A DNA stretch of 29,346 bases. Origin: a virus. This document shows, piece after piece, positions 14,253-22,434 of this stretch (positions are counted from its first letter, which is position 1; each line of letters opens with the position of its first letter). Both the position numbers and the translations under genes were made by a program. The DNA is taken from positions 1-29,346 of IMG/VR virus record IMGVR_UViG_3300044712_002507; one strand, given 5' to 3'. Below the pieces are notes generated by a model, which searched no databases, was not told the origin of the DNA, and saw nothing but the letters and a program-made list of their open reading frames with translations.

Positions 14253-14927
14253 CTAGGCCTTGTAAAGAGTAGGGTCGAACACCCCAGCCAGTTTGAAGGC
14301 CTCTTTACGCTCAACACAGGTACCGCATTGACCGCAGTGAACGTCGCCGCCTTCGTAGCAGGACCAGGTGTATTCCCACGGCACACCCAGCTGATCGCCG
14401 TAACGCGCGATATCGGCTTTGGTGCTGTGAGCGAACGGGGTTGCCAACTCAACGTCGCCGAATTGACCCCCATTAGATAAGTTTTCCATCAACTGGAATT
14501 GCTGCAGGAATTCTGGCCGGCAATCCGGGTAGATGGTGTGATCACCGGCGTGTGCAGCCATGGCCACAATGCTAGCGCCATTGGCCATCGCGACGGCGAA
14601 GGCAATCGCTAACATGGTGGCGTTACGATTGGGTACCACGGTGATCTTCATGTTCTCTGCGGCATAATGACCATAAGGTACCGCTACATTAGGATCGGTC
14701 AATGCCGACCCAACCAACAGACCTTCCAGCCCACGAATGGATACAATGGAGTGACGAGCACTCAACTGGTCCGCGATTTGCTTGGCGAAATCGAGTTCCT
14801 TTTTGTGGCGCTGCCCGTAGAAAATGGACAGGCAAATCAGTTCTTCCGGCTTGGCGGTTGCCTTGAGCCAGTAGGCCAAAGTGGACGAGTCCATACCACC
14901 CGATAAAAGTACTACAGCTGATTTCAT
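14253..14927 (-). CDS. queC: 7-cyano-7-deazaguanine synthase QueC
   Basis: QueC turns 7-carboxy-7-deazaguanine into preQ0 using ATP and ammonia. The 224-residue product has the PP-loop SGGMDSS at 9-15, the NRNATMLAIA helix at 100-109, AAHAGDHTIYPDCRPEF (124-140), and a complete zinc site, Cys190, Cys198, Cys201 and Cys204 (CYEGGDVHCGQCGTC). It has the normal length of stand-alone QueC, so there is no fused glutamine amidotransferase (GAT-QueC) that would point to archaeosine-type products. It is the first gene under promoter P9. Confidence 0.95.
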   Translation of the reverse strand: MKSAVVLLSGGMDSSTLAYWLKATAKPEELICLSIFYGQRHKKELDFAKQIADQLSARHSIVSIRGLEGLLVGSALTDPNVAVPYGHYAAENMKITVVPNRNATMLAIAFAVAMANGASIVAMAAHAGDHTIYPDCRPEFLQQFQLMENLSNGGQFGDVELATPFAHSTKADIARYGDQLGVPWEYTWSCYEGGDVHCGQCGTCVERKEAFKLAGVFDPTLYKA

Positions 14928-14945
14928 GTGTGTCTCCTTATATTT

Positions 14946-14980
14946 ATTATACCACGGTTACATGAGAATTACCTGAGAGT
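14946..14980 (-). promoter_or_regulatory. Repeat promoter P9
   Basis: TATAAT at 14946-14951, perfect repeat at 14961-14967 and an imperfect one at 14972-14978 (TCTCAGG). Weakest array among those listed, with one perfect copy. It is the only visible promoter for queC, the DUF6378-like gene, folE, dpdA, polymerase and micropeptide. Confidence 0.8.
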
Positions 14981-15000
14981 AGAATTAGCCTTCTCTCATC

Positions 15001-17412
15001 TTATGTACTAAACTTGACCCGCAGTTCGCCCTGGAATAATCGGGTAGGCACGTCTAAGCCGCGAGCACACGCCTGACCTAAGTCCACACCGTACATCCAG
15101 GCATTTTCGATCAACACCGGACCACTAACGTAGGAGGCCTCTTTTAGTTGTGTATCGATAGCATCCCTTTCCAGGGCTCCGCGGCCCTGACGACGGCGTA
15201 AGGCCAACCACCAATTGTGCGTGGTGGCTAAATGGAAGTAAACAATGTTCCCATCCGAAGAGGCGGACCACTTGAACGGGGCTGTGTTTTGCATGCACTC
15301 ATTGATCGCATCTTCTACCAAGGAATCGGCTAGAGTGCGGCTAGTACCCGATTCCAGGTCAAACACGTTAGAAATGGCCGTCTGCAGCACACCCGCTTCG
15401 GGGGCTTCGATGCCCATGATTTCACACCAGAGTAGGATGCCGAAGTAGTCCACGATGTGATTGTTGCGTACCCGCTCTGGTAACTTATTTGGGAAGGCGG
15501 TGAAGATGGCCTGACGGGCCCGTTTCAATAGGGCCTCTAGAATGTTTGGAGCAGCCAGTTGGCGCAACACCTGTTGGATGTAATAACCGCCTACGTTGGG
15601 AATCTTGGCGCCGTCCTGAAGTAGTGCATGGAAGGCGGTGTAATATGGAGAGCCTTCTCCCACGTCCGATGGGTGTAACCGCACTGCAATCAACCTTTCC
15701 CGCGCGGCTGGGTCTTCAATCATATCTTCACCGTCTACGCTGAAAGGTGCCATCAACGGGTAGTCAATGGTGGTTTGATCGCTGCGACCTCGAGGGTCGT
15801 GGCCGGTGTCGTAACTAAGTAGGACAAAGCGCAAGAAATTTTCAACCTGCTCGTAGCGGAATTCACTGAAGGCAATCGGCACCGCGTTGGCGGAACCCAG
15901 CAGAGCCAGGGTCACAAAACGGGTAGTATGCGCATCATACGATTTGGCATCGGTTTGGCCAAACAACGGCATAAACACCTTTTGAATGAGGGTGGTCTTA
16001 CCGCTGCCTTTAGTCCCAGCTACATTGAGCACCGGGAAACGATAACCTTGAGTTTCTAGCCACGGCTTCAACACCGTTGCGGCATACCAACCTAGCATGG
16101 GCCAGATGCAATCAGGGCGGTTTAGGCGCGGCAAAAGTTCACACACTTCGGCCAATGCGGCTTCAGTGACTACTGGCTCCAGACACATTTTAGGATGCTC
16201 TCGTTTGCTGGGCAGCCAAGTGACCGGGCCATCTTTACCCATCCAATGTTGTTGGGCTGTTAGCGCATCTTCATCGCCCACAAAATAAGTGATGTCATGC
16301 ACCGTGTGCAGGCCGACGACCGGAGTAGCGGTTACCTTGGGCAAGCCTTTCTCTTGTAGTCTCGCCAAGAGAAATGGTAAGAGTCTGCGGACATCCCCAT
16401 CGGCACCTAGCCACTGCCACGCAGCGATTGGACACTCCTTGTCCAAAGAGTTGATCGTCGTAAACGCGGTGCGGGAGAACGTTGTCTCAGGCCAAGTATA
16501 AGTGTTGGCGGAGACAATACCGGTAATGGCATCCGGGGCGCCAAATAAGGAGCCATCCAAAAGCACCGTAGGATCAATAGTAAAAGTACTGATCCGTTTA
16601 GGCCCTTTAGCGGTAATGGTGTAGTAACCATCATCTTGGGCCACAATGCCTAAGCCATCAGCAGTTTCGCCGTCTGTGGTACCTGTTTGTTCGCGGGCCT
16701 TCTCCAGCGAGTGTAACAAATAATGTTCCCCGACTTCGCGGTACTTGTCGCCACACGGTTGTTGCGCGAACAGGTAATGGATCAGTTCATCCTCAAAGCC
16801 GGCGGAAATGAGACCCATGATTATGGACCAATCCCGCTCACTGCGGCTGTGATAACCACGAATGTCGCCGGTACGCACTTTATGTCGGGTCTTGGAATCT
16901 AAACGAGTTAGAGCTTCAATATCACGGATGCTATAGCGGGCTTCACGGACCTCCTTTATGGTTACACGTACCGGTGGTGTGTACTTGGTGTTGACCGAAC
17001 CCGGGATCCGGAGGATCCGATTTGCATTGAAACAGGCCGGGTCGCCATTGGGTACATCACCTATCAGAATTTTATTGAGGCGCTCGATCTCGCTGACGCC
17101 GAATATGGGATTCTTCATCAGCCAGTATAAGTGCCAACCTCCACCGCTGGATACGACCAGACTAGGCGGTAACGTGCACAACGGTGGTTGCTTGTTATCC
17201 ACGTCAACCCAAAGGGCAACGGTCCCCACTACGTCTTCTTTTAGGTTACCCAAACGCGATCTGGATGCAGGGCCAAAAAACACATTCTGGTCCTCCGGAA
17301 ACCGGTCCACGGATAACGCTAAAGTAGGAGTTGCTGTCGGGCCACCAATAATAGCCACAATGTTAGACGTGTCTTCAAAATTGAAGCACTCCAGGAATTC
17401 TTTAGCATCCAT
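15001..17412 (-). CDS. Primase-helicase (AEP-like primase plus P-loop ATPase)
   Basis: This roughly 803-residue protein probably primes and unwinds DNA. The N-terminal third has archaeo-eukaryotic primase (PrimPol) motifs: ALWVDVDN near 66-73 (DxD metal ligands), SSGGGWHLYWL near 88-98 (catalytic His) and NRILRIPGSVN near 131-141. The C-terminal half has a Walker A loop, VAGTKGSGKTTL (about 464-475), and a Walker B-like region PIAFSEFR about 40 residues later, followed by helical segments. Phage proteins with this order act as primase and replicative helicase. I chose ATG 17412; TTG 17418 is in frame too. No ribosome site is visible: hairpin H2 and a TATAAT directly precede the ATG, which raises the possibility of a leaderless message. 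Confidence 0.82.
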   Translation of the reverse strand: MDAKEFLECFNFEDTSNIVAIIGGPTATPTLALSVDRFPEDQNVFFGPASRSRLGNLKEDVVGTVALWVDVDNKQPPLCTLPPSLVVSSGGGWHLYWLMKNPIFGVSEIERLNKILIGDVPNGDPACFNANRILRIPGSVNTKYTPPVRVTIKEVREARYSIRDIEALTRLDSKTRHKVRTGDIRGYHSRSERDWSIIMGLISAGFEDELIHYLFAQQPCGDKYREVGEHYLLHSLEKAREQTGTTDGETADGLGIVAQDDGYYTITAKGPKRISTFTIDPTVLLDGSLFGAPDAITGIVSANTYTWPETTFSRTAFTTINSLDKECPIAAWQWLGADGDVRRLLPFLLARLQEKGLPKVTATPVVGLHTVHDITYFVGDEDALTAQQHWMGKDGPVTWLPSKREHPKMCLEPVVTEAALAEVCELLPRLNRPDCIWPMLGWYAATVLKPWLETQGYRFPVLNVAGTKGSGKTTLIQKVFMPLFGQTDAKSYDAHTTRFVTLALLGSANAVPIAFSEFRYEQVENFLRFVLLSYDTGHDPRGRSDQTTIDYPLMAPFSVDGEDMIEDPAARERLIAVRLHPSDVGEGSPYYTAFHALLQDGAKIPNVGGYYIQQVLRQLAAPNILEALLKRARQAIFTAFPNKLPERVRNNHIVDYFGILLWCEIMGIEAPEAGVLQTAISNVFDLESGTSRTLADSLVEDAINECMQNTAPFKWSASSDGNIVYFHLATTHNWWLALRRRQGRGALERDAIDTQLKEASYVSGPVLIENAWMYGVDLGQACARGLDVPTRLFQGELRVKFST

Positions 17413-17417
17413 ATTCA

Positions 17418-17423
17418 ATTATA
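17418..17423 (-). promoter_or_regulatory. Possible extra -10 box above the primase gene
   Basis: TATAAT lies five bases above the primase ATG and directly after hairpin H2 on the minus strand. Repeat elements and a -35 box are missing, so it may only be the AU-rich tail of the hairpin. If active, the transcript would start at or next to the ATG. Confidence 0.3.
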
Positions 17424-17424
17424 A

Positions 17425-17446
17425 GGGCGGGCCTTGCGACCCGCCC
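17425..17446. repeat. GC hairpin H2 (identical copy at 13955)
   Basis: Same hairpin as at 13955-13976, here between the ssDNA-binding protein gene and the primase gene. On the minus strand it is followed by TTATAATTGAAT. A role as attenuator that lowers primase relative to ssDNA-binding protein is plausible. Confidence 0.85.
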
Positions 17447-17466
17447 TGTTCCTTTACTTGATCGGG

Positions 17467-17913
17467 TTAGACTGCAGATTCGTCCAGTTCATCTTCTTCG
17501 GGGGCCGTCCAAGCAGGCCGCGCGGCCGAAACCGGCTTGACTTTCACAACCCGGTTGCGATCGGGGTAAGGCTCCCCGGTGGTAGGATCGGAACGACCCG
17601 AGTCGATCGCGACCACGATCGTCGCCATCTGGCCAATCAATGCGTCAGGGTCAACTTCGCCGCTGAAGTCTTTGGGGAAGCCCAACGACTGCAGAGTCTG
17701 CTTGGCGCGCCACAGCGCCTTGGGGTGGAACGAGATGGTGTCGAAGATCACCCGCTGTTCGCCAGATTCGGGTAACACGACCGTGTAGCGCACGTCGATC
17801 TTGGGGTTGCCAGAGCCGCTGAATCCGGCCTGGGCAGACGTAACTTCGGCTTCATATTCCCCAGCGGGGATGGGCGTAATTTCGGGTACATCAGAGAAAT
17901 CGATAGCAGGCAT
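17467..17913 (-). CDS. DUF669-like single-stranded DNA-binding protein
   Basis: This 148-residue protein has the opening pattern of DUF669-type phage proteins (IDFSDVPEITPIPAGEYEAEV, then GFSGSGNPKIDVRYTV). The later WRAKQTLQSLGFPKDFSG segment fits the same family, thought to be an OB-fold-like replication or recombination partner. The C terminus is very acidic (EEDELDESAV), like the protein-binding tail of SSB. It sits between a Sak4-like ATPase and the primase, the usual place for such a protein. AGAGG precedes the ATG. An SSB role is inferred. Confidence 0.75.
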   Translation of the reverse strand: MPAIDFSDVPEITPIPAGEYEAEVTSAQAGFSGSGNPKIDVRYTVVLPESGEQRVIFDTISFHPKALWRAKQTLQSLGFPKDFSGEVDPDALIGQMATIVVAIDSGRSDPTTGEPYPDRNRVVKVKPVSAARPAWTAPEEDELDESAV

Positions 17914-17955
17914 TTTTACCTCTTAGGTTACAGGTTTTGTATTGGGTTGGGTAGG

Positions 17956-18840
17956 TTAGTTGGTTGGCACTGCGGTTGCAGTACCGGCACGTACAGGTGT
18001 TTGTTCAGGTTTGCTATTTGTTCTGTCCGCCTCCACGACGTCTAGGATTTTGGTAATGGTTGGGTCTACCATAAAGGGGACCCCGATACCATCTTGCCAC
18101 TTAGCGGCATACTTACCGCTTGGTCGGAATAACGCGACGCTCACAGTATCGGTACCAATGGCATCTTCCACGATACCCAATTGCTTGGCGTCAGCGATCT
18201 CCTTCTGTGTTCTAGCATCCAAACGAGCCCGGTGTACCAAGCGCCCTACAAGGTGTGCGTACCCGGCAACTTCGCCTGAACTCTGGCCCCACAATAATGG
18301 ACCATAGGAAACGGTGCCCGTCGCCTCGTCCTTTTCAGTACGTTCCAGGCTGGTCATGATGACATGAATGGGCAACTGAAAGTACAGATCCGCGAGGCGG
18401 GTCATCTGGGCCAATACGCGGCCGAAATGTTGTCGCTCAATCCCGGTGGGAATGCTGCCGGGGCCGACATTTTTGTATCCGGCCACTACTGAAAAGGACA
18501 TACGCTGTACTTCGGTCAGGCCGTCCAGAATCACTGATTTGAACTGGGTCTTCAGACCAAACTTGGTCGCGAAGGGGTGATTGAGCGGCTGGCCCGCTAA
18601 AATCCAGTTGTAGGGGTCATTGAAGTCGATCAACTCTTCCATTTCGATCATAACCGGTAACTTCGCGTAGTTGCGAATGCTGACCGGGTTACCCGCGGCA
18701 ATCAACATTAGTGCCGGCGAGGTCCGCTCGTCCAACGCGGCTGTGCCTGAGGTACGGGTTTTGGTGCTGCCCGGCTGTCCGTATAGCAGCAATCTCAGGA
18801 ATGGAGAGTCCAACTGGGTTGAATTCAAACGACGGGCCAT
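17956..18840 (-). CDS. Sak4-like RecA-fold ATPase (phage ssDNA annealing/recombination)
   Basis: This 294-residue protein has a Walker A motif, GQPGSTKT, at 21-28 and a Walker B strand, SVILDGLTE, at about residue 103, with a downstream HVIMTSLERTEKD strand of RecA-like ATPases. The compact ATPase core without further domains is typical of phage Sak4 (AAA_24) proteins, which assist single-strand annealing together with a phage SSB. The C-terminal 30 residues are disordered and Thr/Pro-rich. It overlaps the deoxyribosyltransferase-like gene by one base, and the ssDNA-binding protein follows. Annealing activity is a family inference. Confidence 0.8.
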   Translation of the reverse strand: MARRLNSTQLDSPFLRLLLYGQPGSTKTRTSGTAALDERTSPALMLIAAGNPVSIRNYAKLPVMIEMEELIDFNDPYNWILAGQPLNHPFATKFGLKTQFKSVILDGLTEVQRMSFSVVAGYKNVGPGSIPTGIERQHFGRVLAQMTRLADLYFQLPIHVIMTSLERTEKDEATGTVSYGPLLWGQSSGEVAGYAHLVGRLVHRARLDARTQKEIADAKQLGIVEDAIGTDTVSVALFRPSGKYAAKWQDGIGVPFMVDPTITKILDVVEADRTNSKPEQTPVRAGTATAVPTN

Positions 18841-19172
18841 TATACAATTTCCTTTTCGGGTATCAAGTAACGGATCGGTAAACCCTTCTTCATGGCGTAC
18901 AGGATTTCGGCCCGGGTTGACTCGCCAATGTAACCATTGACGTTGATCACCATAACTTCATCGGAAATGTCGATCTTGGCCAGCTGCAGTTCTTCTAGCA
19001 ACTCCTTTTGGGCGTGGGTCAAGGCGATGCGATCCGAGTGCGGGTAGATGGCTGCCTGCAGCACGATGTTGCCCTTCAGGGTCTCGTGTGTGGCTGCCTT
19101 CTCCCAGGCTGCTTTGAACCGGGTAGACCCGACCAAGCAAACTACTTTAGGGCGTATTCTTTCTTCTGTCAC
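18840..19172 (-). CDS. Nucleoside 2-deoxyribosyltransferase-like protein
   Basis: This 110-residue protein begins with a Rossmann-like strand and loop, VVCLVGSTRFK. It ends with IDISDEVMVINVNGYIGESTRAEI followed by YAMKKGLPIRYL. That pattern, a first-strand SxR/GSTRF motif and a late GxSTxxEI helix with a candidate catalytic Glu, is seen in nucleoside 2-deoxyribosyltransferase-like phage proteins. Some act on nucleotides, others have unknown substrates. The start is a GTG one base after the stop of the nuclease gene, behind GGAAGAG. A role in modified-nucleotide salvage is possible given the preQ0 genes, but not shown. Confidence 0.72.
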   Translation of the reverse strand: MTEERIRPKVVCLVGSTRFKAAWEKAATHETLKGNIVLQAAIYPHSDRIALTHAQKELLEELQLAKIDISDEVMVINVNGYIGESTRAEILYAMKKGLPIRYLIPEKEIV

Positions 19173-20270
19173 TTATTGCTCTTCCTTCTCTGCGCGCCAC
19201 GAGGTTGCATTCTCGCGCACGCGGTATTCGTTGTCCAATAGGAATTGGACATCGCCCCCAGCATTGAGTGCTAGACACGGGTTTTTGAAACTGCAAAAGT
19301 TGCAATTCACCCAGGTCGGCGCCGGATACAGCGGTGTGCTGGCGCGCACCATTTCTAGTGCTGTAGCGTGTAAATCCGCCGCCAAATGGGTGATCTCGTA
19401 CGGTGTCCGTTTTACCGGAATCCGGGCGAAGAATTTCTGGTCGTCATTTTCAGCTAACAGGGCAATGATGTCCCCGTAATACTGCATGGCCGTTCTCTCA
19501 TCGATACCGCGGTGGTGTTTCTTGATCGCCTCGATATACATTTCGGCCGAGGTGTCGATGCTTTTCTTTTTGGAAAGGAAACCATCCTTGAGTACCTCGG
19601 GCTGTGCCGGCGCCTTTTTGCGCAGGATGTTGTACAAGACTCCGGACACCGGTTCGCCAAATAGTTGCTCGGCGGCGTAGATGTAGGCACCACACTGCTC
19701 GTCATTGGCTAAGGACCGGCCCAACTCTTTGATGCTACGAGTGGTCTTGGTTTCCCAGATCCACAAGGTGTTGTCGATGGTGTTACGTACTAATCCATCA
19801 AAGCGGCCTTGTAAATAAACCCGGGTCGACTTACGGCCACCACTATATAAAGGCACATCGAAGGACACTTCTAACGCCTTCTGGCCACCCGGCAGGTCCA
19901 AGAATTCCAGGTTCTTATCGTTCCAGATCGAAGTATCCTTTTGCTGCCAGATCGTGTAGTGTGACAGCATCGCCATGGCCAATTGTACCTGCTCGTCAAA
20001 CTGAATCGATTCCCCGGCCCAAAGAGTACCGGTTGTCTCTTCCATTTGCTTGAGTTCGTTCTCAGCCCAACTATCCAAATAGGTAATTGGGGTGGCTACC
20101 CGGCCTTGCGCATAATACTGCTCTAAACAATAGTGAATGCCGCGACCGAGGAAGAACGGGGCGTACGGGATGTTGGGTTCCAGGTTTGCTTTCAAAGGAC
20201 TGGACCAGCTCCATTTACGCCGGCAACTTTTGAATGCTCTGATGTCTGAGATGTGAACCGCGTATTTCAT
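19173..20270 (-). CDS. Cas4/RecB-like PD-(D/E)XK nuclease with iron-sulfur cysteines
   Basis: This 365-residue protein matches Cas4/AddB-type exonucleases. A first Cys lies at residue 16 (SCRRKWSW), and three more near the C terminus (NCNFCSFKNPC) would complete a 4Fe-4S cluster. Between them the nuclease core shows GRFDGLV, then WIWETKTT (the ExK motif) and a GAYIYAAEQLFG helix like the family QxxxY region. It opens the recombination operon under promoter P10, with a Sak4-like ATPase and a DUF669-like protein downstream, so it likely produces single-stranded ends for annealing. There is no cas1 or cas2 nearby, so a CRISPR role is unlikely. Confidence 0.85.
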   Translation of the reverse strand: MKYAVHISDIRAFKSCRRKWSWSSPLKANLEPNIPYAPFFLGRGIHYCLEQYYAQGRVATPITYLDSWAENELKQMEETTGTLWAGESIQFDEQVQLAMAMLSHYTIWQQKDTSIWNDKNLEFLDLPGGQKALEVSFDVPLYSGGRKSTRVYLQGRFDGLVRNTIDNTLWIWETKTTRSIKELGRSLANDEQCGAYIYAAEQLFGEPVSGVLYNILRKKAPAQPEVLKDGFLSKKKSIDTSAEMYIEAIKKHHRGIDERTAMQYYGDIIALLAENDDQKFFARIPVKRTPYEITHLAADLHATALEMVRASTPLYPAPTWVNCNFCSFKNPCLALNAGGDVQFLLDNEYRVRENATSWRAEKEEQ

Positions 20271-20292
20271 ACTGGTGGCTCCTTATGTTTTT

Positions 20293-20338
20293 ATTATACC
20301 TGAGTTTTCTGAGGCTTGCATGAGAATTACATGAGAGT
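20293..20338 (-). promoter_or_regulatory. Repeat promoter P10 (degenerate proximal repeat)
   Basis: TATAAT at 20293-20298. At the usual 9-bp distance stands a degenerate copy, CCTCAGA, at 20308-20314; perfect copies follow at 20319-20325 and 20330-20336. Phase is kept at 11 bp. Drives the nuclease to primase operon. The outermost copy and the following CTCATG (stop region of the helicase gene) form a 6-bp inverted repeat. Confidence 0.8.
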
Positions 20339-20342
20339 TTTC

Positions 20343-21698
20343 TCATGTGCTGTGGTTGCGCAGATAACTCAAGGCGGCATACACTAGTTCGGTTTGCGAC
20401 CACTTATTGGTCAAGGCTTCCAGGATCAGGTTGTCGACCGTGTTGGCACAATGCAGTAAGTAGATAACCTTGGGCTCGGTGATATCCAACCGGTGAATCC
20501 GATCATAGGCCTGGGTCATCTTTATGGTGCTCCATTCCTGATCCACGAAGATGGCGGTAGAGGCCCGTTGTAGATTGAGACCCTCACCCATGGCGGCAAT
20601 AGTACCGATCAAGATGCGTGATCGTCCGGCTAACCAACCCGCAGGCACAGCGCCTGTGCCGCCCACCAGTAATTCGGCCTCTTTGCCTAACAAGGTCTGC
20701 AAATGACTGGCAGTGGCGCGGAACCGGGTAAAGATGACCACAGACTCATCCGGATGATCATCTAGCCATTCCAGAGTCCATTCAATCTTGGCCGAGGGTG
20801 CCTTGAAACCGAGCTGTGGCGGGTACGAGGTTACTTGCTGCAACCGGGTAATCTCCGCTAAAACATTAGTGATAATCAGAGGCCCAAAATCTGGTCCACT
20901 TTCATCTACTGGAATCACTATATCAGTGGCTTCTTTTATTCTTTGGTACACTTCCCGCTGTGTTTCTCCCAGGAGAATACGGGTGGGAATAACAATTTTA
21001 GGTGGTAAATCCTTAGCAACCTCCACTTTTGTGTGACGGGTCATCAAGGTTTTTACCAGCGCAGCTAAGTCGCCCTCATTTTTCAAACCCAAAATTTTGT
21101 GCCCCCGGCCGCGCCATTGGGGCTCGCTTTCGATGAACTTATTGTAGAATGCCCAGTAGGAGGTATACCGTTTCGGGTACAGCCAATGTAAAATCGACCA
21201 CATTTCAGCGGGACTCTTTTCCATTGGAGTTCCGGTAAGCGCAACTTTACGTCGGGCCTGTAATCTCTTGATCGCCTTGGTCTGCAATGATTTCCGGTTG
21301 CTAATGCGGTGGGCCTCGTCGCAAATAATGACATCCCACATGCCGTCAGCTTTATTGATGCGGGATTGGGATTCGCCCTTCTTCGGCAAAATACTCCGTA
21401 CCGCATCATAGTGGGTGACGGTCCAACCCGGCCGGCGCAAAAAGAAAGTATCCTGAGTACCGATGTAAACCGGGTCGTAAGGATACTGGCTGGTAATCTC
21501 GGCGGCCCACTGTGGACCTACCCGAAGCGGGCAAATAACTAAAGCACACCAGGTTGGGGGTAGTTGGCCTTGCGGCCGCACACCCACGATGGCGCTCAAA
21601 GTCTTACCAAGGCCGGGATCGTCGCAAATAAGCGAATTCCCGGCCTTGATGTAAATGGTGTTTTCGACCTGGTAAGGGCGTAATGTTTTAGTCGTCAT
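20343..21698 (-). CDS. SNF2/DEAH-type helicase
   Basis: The start at 21698 overlaps the stop of the 37-residue membrane peptide; a longer frame to 21773 would cover that gene. The 451-residue protein is a superfamily 2 ATPase: LRPYQVE as Q-like motif, DDPGLGKT at 26-33 (Walker A), DEAHRI at 127-132 (Walker B), TGTPM (motif III), SVVIFTRF (motif IV), a GEGLNLQ strand (motif V) and QAYDRIHRLD (motif VI). This is the SNF2-type helicase common in phage replication modules. All motifs look intact. Its exact role (fork remodelling or clearing proteins from DNA) cannot be read from sequence. Confidence 0.9.
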   Translation of the reverse strand: MTTKTLRPYQVENTIYIKAGNSLICDDPGLGKTLSAIVGVRPQGQLPPTWCALVICPLRVGPQWAAEITSQYPYDPVYIGTQDTFFLRRPGWTVTHYDAVRSILPKKGESQSRINKADGMWDVIICDEAHRISNRKSLQTKAIKRLQARRKVALTGTPMEKSPAEMWSILHWLYPKRYTSYWAFYNKFIESEPQWRGRGHKILGLKNEGDLAALVKTLMTRHTKVEVAKDLPPKIVIPTRILLGETQREVYQRIKEATDIVIPVDESGPDFGPLIITNVLAEITRLQQVTSYPPQLGFKAPSAKIEWTLEWLDDHPDESVVIFTRFRATASHLQTLLGKEAELLVGGTGAVPAGWLAGRSRILIGTIAAMGEGLNLQRASTAIFVDQEWSTIKMTQAYDRIHRLDITEPKVIYLLHCANTVDNLILEALTNKWSQTELVYAALSYLRNHST

Positions 21699-21801
21699 TG
21701 GAGTGTGCAATCTCTTCACCGAGCAGGTAGAAAAAGGCGGCAAAACAAAGGAACGAGGCCAAACAAATAACACTGAAACCTAAGTCTACTACGGCATCCA
21801 T
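21688..21801 (-). CDS. Single-TM micropeptide upstream of the helicase (37 aa)
   Basis: The ATG at 21801 overlaps the preceding stop (TAATG) and the stop overlaps the helicase start by 11 bp. The product starts MDAVVDLGFSVICLASFLCF and ends FFYLLGEEIAHSNDD: one membrane helix with an acidic tail. Ribosome site GAAGAGGCG is moderate. Tight overlaps on both sides argue that it is translated. Confidence 0.6.
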   Translation of the reverse strand: MDAVVDLGFSVICLASFLCFAAFFYLLGEEIAHSNDD

Positions 21802-21998
21802 TATTTCGCCTCTTCTACTTTCCAGACCTTGGTGGGGTGATACCAGCACAACTGGCGTACACTTTCTGAGGTGTAAACCTGGGCTTCGTCAGCAGAGGTT
21901 ACGGTTTCGATTTGACCGTAGCAGGTTTTGACTTTGTCACCGCGAACTAACGTTGTTTGGTCGCCACGATTGGGATCCGCTTTTCGATTCTTTTTCAT
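21801..21998 (-). CDS. Small hypothetical protein (65 aa)
   Basis: A small basic protein that begins MKKNRKADPNRGDQTTLVRG, then VKTCYGQIETVTSADEAQVYT and WYHPTKVWKVEEAK. The RGDKVKTCYGQIETV strand pattern resembles a small SH3-like beta barrel (KOW-like) found in many short phage proteins, but I cannot assign a family. AGGAG precedes the ATG. First gene of the P11 unit, followed by the membrane peptide and helicase. Confidence 0.65.
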   Translation of the reverse strand: MKKNRKADPNRGDQTTLVRGDKVKTCYGQIETVTSADEAQVYTSESVRQLCWYHPTKVWKVEEAK

Positions 21999-22036
21999 CT
22001 CTGTTTCTCCTGTTTGGTTTCTCTTTCTATATATCT

Positions 22037-22082
22037 ATTATACATCCCGAACATGAGAATATCATGAGAATTACATGAGAGT
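22037..22082 (-). promoter_or_regulatory. Repeat promoter P11
   Basis: TATAAT at 22037-22042 with perfect repeats at 22052-22058, 22063-22069 and 22074-22080. Drives the 65-residue gene, membrane peptide and SNF2 helicase. The leader has the shared CCAAACAGGAGA block. Confidence 0.88.
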
Positions 22083-22091
22083 TTTAGTCAA

Positions 22092-22316
22092 TCAATTGGA
22101 CCGACCACACAGCGCTAACTCGGCACGTACAGCAGCTTCATCTATTATCACCACCCCGTACTCGTCGGCGCGATACAACCGGTGACCGAAGAGGACAAAA
22201 TCGGTAGGATTTTCATCGGTGATGATGCAGCGGTCATCGGACATGTGTAAGGTGCCCTGGCGCTCGTTGCGATCATCAAAACTGCAATAGTGCTTACCTA
22301 CGGGAATGTTTCTCAT
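22092..22316 (-). CDS. Small hypothetical protein (74 aa)
   Basis: I chose ATG 22316 (MRNIPVGKHYC) because GAGG lies 9 bp upstream; the frame also runs back to 22337. The product looks like a small beta-rich domain: HYCSFDDRNERQGTLHMSDDR, CIITDENPTDFVLFGHRLYRA, then YGVVIIDEAAVRAELALCG. It overlaps the gene before it by 23 bp. It is the last gene of the queD unit. No family recognised. Confidence 0.65.
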   Translation of the reverse strand: MRNIPVGKHYCSFDDRNERQGTLHMSDDRCIITDENPTDFVLFGHRLYRADEYGVVIIDEAAVRAELALCGRSN

Positions 22317-22434
22317 CGATACGATCCTCAATATCATCCAATGCCACGGTGTAAATGACGATTGCTACTAATAGCAGACTGGGTGTGACCCAGCAGCAAA
22401 GACCGGTTAGAACACCTTCCCACCACTGCATCAT
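22294..22434 (-). CDS. Single-TM micropeptide (46 aa)
   Basis: Starts at ATG 22434, overlapping the preceding stop (ATGA), or at the next ATG, 22431; GGAGG is close upstream. Product: MMQWWEGVLTGLCCWV, then a hydrophobic stretch LLLVAIVIYTVAL and a charged tail DDIEDRIDEKHSRR. It has one membrane helix. The tail overlaps the start of the following gene in another frame. Function unknown. Confidence 0.6.
   Translation of the reverse strand: MMQWWEGVLTGLCCWVTPSLLLVAIVIYTVALDDIEDRIDEKHSRR

Noticed and set aside
19173-20270. Cas4-like gene as part of a CRISPR system
   Set aside because: No cas1, cas2, effector or repeat array nearby; the neighbours are phage recombination genes.
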